Assembly (NCBI GenBank): GCA_029240955.1 | Contig: JARDZH010000036.1 | Span: forward strand, 1 to 9,415 | Origin: Pseudomonas sp. | Lineage (GTDB): Bacteria > Pseudomonadota > Gammaproteobacteria > Pseudomonadales > Pseudomonadaceae | Length of the DNA: 9,415 nucleotides | Direction: 5' to 3' | The notes under the pieces: model-generated | The model's database searches: none | What the model saw: only the letters and a program-made list of their open reading frames with translations | Told to the model about the DNA's origin: nothing | Shown here: piece by piece, positions 5,178-9,415 of the stretch | How positions within the stretch are numbered: the first letter of the stretch is position 1 | Layout: every line of letters begins with the position of its first letter | Program-made: the position numbers and the translations under genes

Positions 5178-7409
5178 GTGGTGTCACAGGTCAAAACCCT
5201 GGTTCTGCTGGTCGTGCTGTTTTGCGCTGGCAGTTTCCAACTTCAGGCGGCTGACGTCCCTGCATTACCCATGGCGGCCGCAGCGCCGACCGATGACAAG
5301 GCCGCAGAAAAAGGCGATGCCAAAACCGAAGCCAAGGATGAAGCCAAGGAGCCTGCAAAGGAGGAAGCCGCGCCTGCCGAAGCGGCTCCAGAGCCTATCC
5401 TTCAAGGTGGCCTGCTTGGCGCGCTCAGCTCCGGCATCGATGACGTTCAGGAAAAGCTCAACCTCGACGACAACCTTTGGGATGCATGGCAACTGCGTGC
5501 TGATCGCGCGGCGGCCGAGCTGGACAAGCTGGTCAACAAGCGCACTACGCGCTCGCCGTGGAGCGTGGTCGGCGATTTCCTGATCCTGTCGGTCGTATGG
5601 ATGGGCGCGTTTGCGGTACTGACCAGTCTCGGCCGTTTCATCGCGGTGAGAATAAGCCGCAGGCGTTTCTTCGAAGGTCGAGAGCGCAGCCAGGCGCTTC
5701 TCAAGTACGTGCTGCCCTTTACTTTGCCTGCGGTTGTCTGTCTGCCGCTGACGCTATGGGTCAGCCACTTCATGCCGACTTCGATAGGCCGTGCGCTGGC
5801 GCTTTGCTTTGCTTACGCAACCAGCAGCGGCATCGTCTCCACGTCGGTGTTGCTGTGCGTAATCGTGATGTTCAACTCCGGGCACAAGCGCGCCGCGGTA
5901 CGGATGATTCGCCGTTTCGCGCCCAGGCCGTTGTTCATCATTGGCTTCCTGGCAGCGCTCAGCGATGCACTGACCAGCCCGCAGATCGCGCGCCAGATCG
6001 GCAGCAACGTCACCACCAGTGTTGCGGTGTTCACGGGGCTGTTTGCGTCTGCGGTGTTCTGCATGCTGGTGATCAAGGTTCGCCGCCCGATCGCTCATCT
6101 GATCCGCAACCGCTCACTGAGCAGTCGTATGCAGCGTCCCGCCTTGCAGCAATCGCTCAAGGTATTTTCCAATCTGTGGCATCTGCCGATTCTGCTGATG
6201 ATCCTGGTCTCGGCGATCAATCTGATCGGGGCAGGCGAGGACAGCCAGGAAGCCTTGCGCTGCGCGCTCTACACCACCATCTTGCTGATCGCCACTGTGT
6301 TCCTCAGCACGGTGTTCCAGCAACTCTTCAAACCCGTCGAAGAAGGCGCCGGCCGCGGCGGGCACGTGTACAAAGCGCGTTTGTTGAGCCTGGCGTATGC
6401 CGTGCTGCGTATCGTACTGGCCGTGTCGTTCATCGAGATTCTCGGGCGGATCTGGGGGTTCTCGCTGTTCGAATTCGCCCAGCGCAATACCGTTGGCCGG
6501 GTGATCAGCGACTCGCTGAGCAGCATCGGGCTGATCTTCCTGGTGACCTGGTTGCTGTGGGTCGTGCTGGATACGGCGATTCAGGAAGCGTTGAAACCGC
6601 CAAGCGGCCATCGCCATGCGCGCCAGCCGAGCACGCGGATCAAGACGATTCTGCCGCTGCTGCGTAACGCGATCAAAATCGTCCTGGTCGTCATCTGTGC
6701 GATTACGACCATGGCCAACCTGGGCATCAATGTGGCGCCGCTGCTGGCCGGTGCCGGGGTCGTCGGTCTGGCCATCGGTTTCGGTTCGCAGCAATTGGTG
6801 CAGGACGTGATCACCGGCCTGTTCATCATCATCGAAGACACATTCTCGGTGGGCGACTGGGTCGTGCTCAGCACGGGACATGCGGGCACCGTCGAAAGCC
6901 TGACGATCCGCACCGTGCGTCTTCGCGACGGCAAGGGCTTCGTGCACTCGGTGCCATTCGGTCAGATCAAGGCTGTCACCAACCAGTCGCGCCAGTTTGC
7001 CTATGCGTTCTTCTCGGTACAGTTCACGTATGACTCGAACATCGACGAAGCACTGTCGCTGATTCGTGAAACCGGGCAGTCCATCACCGAAGACATCTTG
7101 CTCAAGAACAACCTGCAGGGGCCACTTGAAGTATTCGGCGTCGACCGGATGGATCTGAATGGCGTGGTGCTGACCGGTCAGTTCCGTACATCCTCGGGCG
7201 GCCAGTACGCCGTGGGGCGTGCGTTCAACGAGCGGCTCAAGCGTCTGGTGGACAAGAGCGCCAACGTGCGCTTTGCCCAGACTTATCCTCAGATGGTCAT
7301 GAATCCCGCCGCGCTTCAGCCGCCGCAACCGGCCGCCGTTACCGAAGGCGCGCAGCCGGCTCCGGCTGCACAAGCGCAACCGAGCTTGAGCAAACCCGAC
7401 GGGGCGTGA
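5178..7409 (+). CDS. Large mechanosensitive ion channel, MscS family, YbiO-like
   Basis: Inner-membrane channel that opens under membrane tension to release solutes on osmotic downshock. The 743-residue product matches the size and plan of E. coli YbiO. A signal peptide covers residues 1-24 (LVLLVVLFCAGSFQLQA, cleavage before ADVP). A periplasmic Lys/Glu/Ala/Pro-rich stretch follows at 38-73, then about ten hydrophobic segments between residues 132 and 514. The pore-lining helix is at 517-551, with the Gly/Ala-rich GAGVVGLAIGFGSQQLVQD. The MscS beta and alpha/beta cytoplasmic domains run from about 552 to 705 (IEDTFSVGDWV, LRDGKGFVHSVPFGQI), and a Pro/Ala/Gln tail ends the protein. The start is GTG 5178, supported by AAGGAGG. 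A GC-rich hairpin but no T-run follows the stop. Family is sure; the YbiO subtype is inferred from size, signal peptide and helix count. Confidence 0.93.
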   Translation: MVSQVKTLVLLVVLFCAGSFQLQAADVPALPMAAAAPTDDKAAEKGDAKTEAKDEAKEPAKEEAAPAEAAPEPILQGGLLGALSSGIDDVQEKLNLDDNLWDAWQLRADRAAAELDKLVNKRTTRSPWSVVGDFLILSVVWMGAFAVLTSLGRFIAVRISRRRFFEGRERSQALLKYVLPFTLPAVVCLPLTLWVSHFMPTSIGRALALCFAYATSSGIVSTSVLLCVIVMFNSGHKRAAVRMIRRFAPRPLFIIGFLAALSDALTSPQIARQIGSNVTTSVAVFTGLFASAVFCMLVIKVRRPIAHLIRNRSLSSRMQRPALQQSLKVFSNLWHLPILLMILVSAINLIGAGEDSQEALRCALYTTILLIATVFLSTVFQQLFKPVEEGAGRGGHVYKARLLSLAYAVLRIVLAVSFIEILGRIWGFSLFEFAQRNTVGRVISDSLSSIGLIFLVTWLLWVVLDTAIQEALKPPSGHRHARQPSTRIKTILPLLRNAIKIVLVVICAITTMANLGINVAPLLAGAGVVGLAIGFGSQQLVQDVITGLFIIIEDTFSVGDWVVLSTGHAGTVESLTIRTVRLRDGKGFVHSVPFGQIKAVTNQSRQFAYAFFSVQFTYDSNIDEALSLIRETGQSITEDILLKNNLQGPLEVFGVDRMDLNGVVLTGQFRTSSGGQYAVGRAFNERLKRLVDKSANVRFAQTYPQMVMNPAALQPPQPAAVTEGAQPAPAAQAQPSLSKPDGA

Positions 7410-7419
7410 CGCGGAAGGC

Positions 7420-7456
7420 TGCGGACGCGCGCGGTTTACTTGCCGCGCGCACCGCA
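7420..7456. repeat. GC-rich stem-loop after the MscS-like gene
   Basis: GCGCGCGG (7427-7434) pairs perfectly with CCGCGCGC (7443-7450) around an 8-nt loop, and TGCGG (7420-7424) with CCGCA (7452-7456) outside a small internal bulge. It starts 11 nt past the MscS-like stop. Without a following T-run it is not a classical terminator; it may stabilise the mRNA end or be a weak or Rho-assisted stop. Confidence 0.5.
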
Positions 7457-7485
7457 ACTGTTGGGTGAAAGCGGCCAACGTGATA

Positions 7486-7544
7486 TGTTTGCAAGCGTTT
7501 TTACCCGAATAATTAATGACTCTGATACCGAGCCTGCAGACCTT
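7486..7544 (+). promoter_or_regulatory. AT-rich possible promoter upstream of the SDR pair
   Basis: A conspicuously AT-rich stretch (about 7486-7520) in GC-rich surroundings precedes the RmlD-like gene. TTTGCAAGCG could give a TTGCAA -35 near 7489, with TAATTA or ATTAAT 15-17 nt later as -10. The match is only fair, but the placement behind a stable hairpin suits a separate promoter for the two SDR genes. Confidence 0.35.
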
Positions 7545-8429
7545 ATGCGAATGCGCCTTATGCTATTGGGCGGCGGGAATGCCCTCGGGCAGGCGCTGAT
7601 TCGTCTGGGTGCCGAGGAAGACATCAACTTTCTCGCACCACGTCCTCCACAAGATGGCTGGGACGCAGCGAGCCTGACGCAACTGCTCGACGACACCCGT
7701 CCCGATGCGTTGATCAACCTGGCCTACTACTTCGACTGGTTCCAGGCGGAACGCGTGAGCGAATCACGCCTGAACCATCAAGAGCGCTCCGTCGAGCGTC
7801 TGGCGCAGCTGTGCCAGCACCACAACATCGTCCTGCTGCAACCGTCCAGCTATCGTGTGTTCGATGGCTCGCGCGCCACTGCCTACAGCGAAAAAGACGA
7901 GCCGGTCCCGTTGGGGCTGCGCGGTCAGGCGCTGTGGCGAATAGAGCAAAGTGTGCGAGCGGCCTGTCCGCAGCATGTGCTGGTGCGTTTCGGCTGGTTG
8001 CTCGACGACAGCGCCGACGGCGTTCTGGGCCGTTTTCTGACCCGCGCCGAACGTGCTGGAGAACTCTTGCTGGCCGACGACCGTCGTGGCAATCCGACGC
8101 CTGTCGATGATGCGGCACGGGTCATGCTGTCCGTACTGAAACAGCTCGATTGCGAAGCGCCGTTGTGGGGCACCTATCATTACGCCGGCCACGAAGCGAC
8201 GACGCCGGTGGCGTTGGGGCAGGCGGTATTGACCGAAGCACGCCTGATGCACCCGCTGGCGATTGAATCGCCTACGCCGCAAGCCCACGCAGCGCGACCT
8301 GATGCGGCAGACGAGCCGCAACACGCAGTGCTCGCCTGCAAGAAAATTCTTCACACCTTCGGCATCAAGCCCCGGGCCTGGCGTGCTGGCCTGCCGAGCC
8401 TGCTGGACCGGTACTATCGACATGGCTGA
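7545..8429 (+). CDS. RmlD-like SDR protein (sugar nucleotide-binding), apparently lacking catalytic Tyr/Lys
   Basis: A 294-residue protein of the RmlD (dTDP-4-dehydrorhamnose reductase) type. The N-terminal Rossmann motif is visible (RLMLLGGGNALG, residues 4-15), as are 'PDALINLAYY' at 53-62 and 'SSYRVFDG' at 101-108, matching the RmlD STDYVFDG region. Where RmlD has PLNVYGxxK, this protein reads PLGLRGQAL (122-130), so the catalytic Tyr and Lys positions appear to be Arg126 and Leu130. It may bind a nucleotide or sugar nucleotide without normal reductase activity. Several starts are possible: ATG 7545, ATG 7551 and ATG 7485 in frame, none with a strong ribosome binding site. 7545 is chosen because the Rossmann fold begins immediately after it. 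The stop overlaps the start of the epimerase gene by 8 bp, so the two are translated together. The biological role is unknown. Confidence 0.85.
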   Translation: MRMRLMLLGGGNALGQALIRLGAEEDINFLAPRPPQDGWDAASLTQLLDDTRPDALINLAYYFDWFQAERVSESRLNHQERSVERLAQLCQHHNIVLLQPSSYRVFDGSRATAYSEKDEPVPLGLRGQALWRIEQSVRAACPQHVLVRFGWLLDDSADGVLGRFLTRAERAGELLLADDRRGNPTPVDDAARVMLSVLKQLDCEAPLWGTYHYAGHEATTPVALGQAVLTEARLMHPLAIESPTPQAHAARPDAADEPQHAVLACKKILHTFGIKPRAWRAGLPSLLDRYYRHG

Positions 8430-9351
8430 CGCTCCAATCCTCATCACCGGCGGCGCGGGTTTCATCGGTTCACATCTGGCCGACGCCTTGCTCGCCGAGG
8501 GGCACGCCGTTCGTGTTCTTGACGACCTGTCGACCGGCAAACGCAGCAATCTGCCCATGGACAACCCGCGCATCGAGTTGCTTCACGGCGACGTCGCTGA
8601 TGCAGCGTTGGTACGTCGGGCCGCGGAGGGCTGCAAGGCTGTCGTGCACCTGGCAGCGGTGGCCTCGGTTCAAGCGTCGGTGGAAGATCCGGTGCGCACT
8701 CATCAGAGCAACTTCATCGGCACCCTCAACGTCTGCGAAGCCATGCGCGAAGCGGGTATCAAGCGCGTTGTATTTGCCTCCAGCGCGGCTGTTTACGGCA
8801 ACAATGGCGAAGGCGATTCGATCACCGAAGAAACGAGCAAAGCGCCGCTGACCCCTTATGCGTCGGACAAGCTGGCCAGTGAGCAGTATCTGGATTTCTA
8901 CCGACGTCAGCACGGGCTTGAGCCAGTGGTGTTTCGCTTTTTCAATATCTTCGGTCCCCGTCAGGACCCGTCCTCACCGTACTCCGGCGTGATCAGCATC
9001 TTTGCCGAGCGCATCGAAAAGGGGTTGCCAATTACGGTATTTGGCGACGGCGAGCAGACCCGCGACTTCTTTTACGTCGGCGATCTGGTCAGGCTTCTGG
9101 TACAGGCGCTGACTCTGCCGGAGCCGGAGGAAGGCGCAATCAACGTCGGGTTGAACCAGGCCACTTCCCTCAATCAGCTGCTGTCGGAGCTTTCGGCCGT
9201 GGTTGGCAAGCTTCCTGAGGTGACGTATGGCACCCCGCGGTCCGGTGATATTCGGCATTCCCGGGCCGACAACACGCGGCTGCTGGCGCGTTTCACGCTT
9301 GAAGAGGCGACGCCTTTGAAGGTCGGATTAGCGCGTTTGTTGGGGCGCTGA
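8422..9351 (+). CDS. NAD-dependent nucleotide-sugar epimerase/dehydratase (extended SDR, GalE/WbpP-like)
   Basis: A 309-residue extended SDR enzyme that should act on a UDP- or similar nucleotide-activated sugar, most likely as a C4 epimerase, feeding surface polysaccharide synthesis. The NAD-binding motif GGAGFIGSH is at residues 10-18, Asp in 'VLDDLSTGKRSNL' follows the second strand, and 'HGDVAD' and 'HLAAVASV' are in place. The catalytic set is Ser121 in 'SSAAVYG' with Tyr146 and Lys150 in YASDK; Ser-Tyr spacing equals that of E. coli GalE. The substrate region FRFFNIFGPRQDPSSPYSGV is typical of the GalE/WbpP group, but the exact sugar cannot be read off. The ATG at 8422 is chosen because the Rossmann fold begins there; upstream frame to 8263 only runs inside the neighbour. 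It overlaps the RmlD-like stop by 8 bp, suggesting translational coupling, and ends before a strong terminator. It is unlikely to be the galactose-pathway GalE itself. Confidence 0.92.
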   Translation: MADAPILITGGAGFIGSHLADALLAEGHAVRVLDDLSTGKRSNLPMDNPRIELLHGDVADAALVRRAAEGCKAVVHLAAVASVQASVEDPVRTHQSNFIGTLNVCEAMREAGIKRVVFASSAAVYGNNGEGDSITEETSKAPLTPYASDKLASEQYLDFYRRQHGLEPVVFRFFNIFGPRQDPSSPYSGVISIFAERIEKGLPITVFGDGEQTRDFFYVGDLVRLLVQALTLPEPEEGAINVGLNQATSLNQLLSELSAVVGKLPEVTYGTPRSGDIRHSRADNTRLLARFTLEEATPLKVGLARLLGR

Positions 9352-9368
9352 ATTCCGGCATGTCGGCG

Positions 9369-9410
9369 TGAAACAAAGAAGGCACCCATCGGGGTGCCTT
9401 CTTTGTTTCA
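9369..9410. terminator. Intrinsic terminator, perfect 19-bp stem, bidirectional
   Basis: TGAAACAAAGAAGGCACCC (9369-9387) pairs perfectly with GGGTGCCTTCTTTGTTTCA (9392-9410) around the loop ATCG. The GC-rich top and T-rich descending arm act as stem and U-tract on the plus strand, and the mirror form works from the minus strand. It begins 17 nt after the epimerase stop and probably also ends a convergent gene beyond the window. Confidence 0.9.
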
Positions 9411-9415
9411 GTCCA

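Noticed and set aside
5558..6667. 369-codon plus-strand frame inside the MscS-like gene
   Set aside because: It is the +1 shadow of the channel gene, with Arg/Gln/Ala-rich composition and no membrane helices or domain.
6114..7478. 454-codon open minus-strand frame across the MscS-like gene
   Set aside because: Typical GC-rich antisense opening; Arg/Gln/His-rich with no recognisable motif, while the plus strand codes a full MscS channel.
8263..8421. 53-residue N-terminal extension of the epimerase
   Set aside because: It lies wholly inside the preceding gene, is Arg/Thr-rich, and the Rossmann fold begins directly after the ATG at 8422.
1..9415. CRISPR array, tRNA/rRNA, insertion sequence, prophage or toxin-antitoxin pair
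   Set aside because: Looked for on both strands: no regularly spaced repeats, no tRNA-like cloverleaf, no transposase or integrase motifs, and no small paired ORFs with good start signals were seen.

Overview
The window reads as a piece of chromosome from a GC-rich gammaproteobacterium, most likely a Pseudomonas of the fluorescens/syringae type. The single-stranded DNA-binding protein has the Pseudomonas form, with a Gln/Gly/Pro-rich linker and a DDDIPF tip. The MFS-ssb gene order matches what is known next to uvrA in pseudomonads. The alpha/beta hydrolase is very close to the characterised Pseudomonas fluorescens aryl esterase. There is no tRNA, rRNA, CRISPR array, insertion sequence or phage gene, and no gene looks broken. 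The first gene is cut by the window edge.

Layout, left to right. (1) The 3' end of a YajR-like MFS transporter with a C-terminal soluble domain, then ssb, whose ribosome binding site overlaps the transporter stop codon. A strong hairpin terminator follows. (2) A minus-strand regulatory block: a short AraC-type regulator, a stand-alone receiver protein, and upstream of the latter in the same direction a response regulator joining an OmpR-type winged helix, a FixJ-type receiver and a LuxR-type helix-turn-helix. No histidine kinase is present. (3) A minus-strand alpha/beta hydrolase of the aryl esterase / non-haem haloperoxidase family, divergent from a small DoxX-like membrane protein. Their shared 211-bp intergenic region carries repeats that look like operator sites. 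(4) A large, exported, multi-pass mechanosensitive channel of the YbiO/MscS type. (5) A two-gene unit: an RmlD-like SDR protein that seems to have lost its catalytic Tyr and Lys, overlapping by 8 bp an extended-SDR nucleotide-sugar epimerase with an intact active site. A perfect 19-bp-stem terminator closes it.

The window joins several short, separate transcription units: DNA maintenance (ssb), signalling, probable stress or peracid chemistry at the envelope (hydrolase, DoxX), osmotic protection (MscS) and sugar-nucleotide chemistry. I do not see a defence island or a wholly new multi-gene system. The least ordinary items are the winged-helix/receiver/LuxR fusion with its single-receiver partner, the degenerate RmlD-like protein paired with an active epimerase, the natural Pro in the oxyanion loop of the hydrolase, and the ordered repeats in the hydrolase/DoxX intergenic region.
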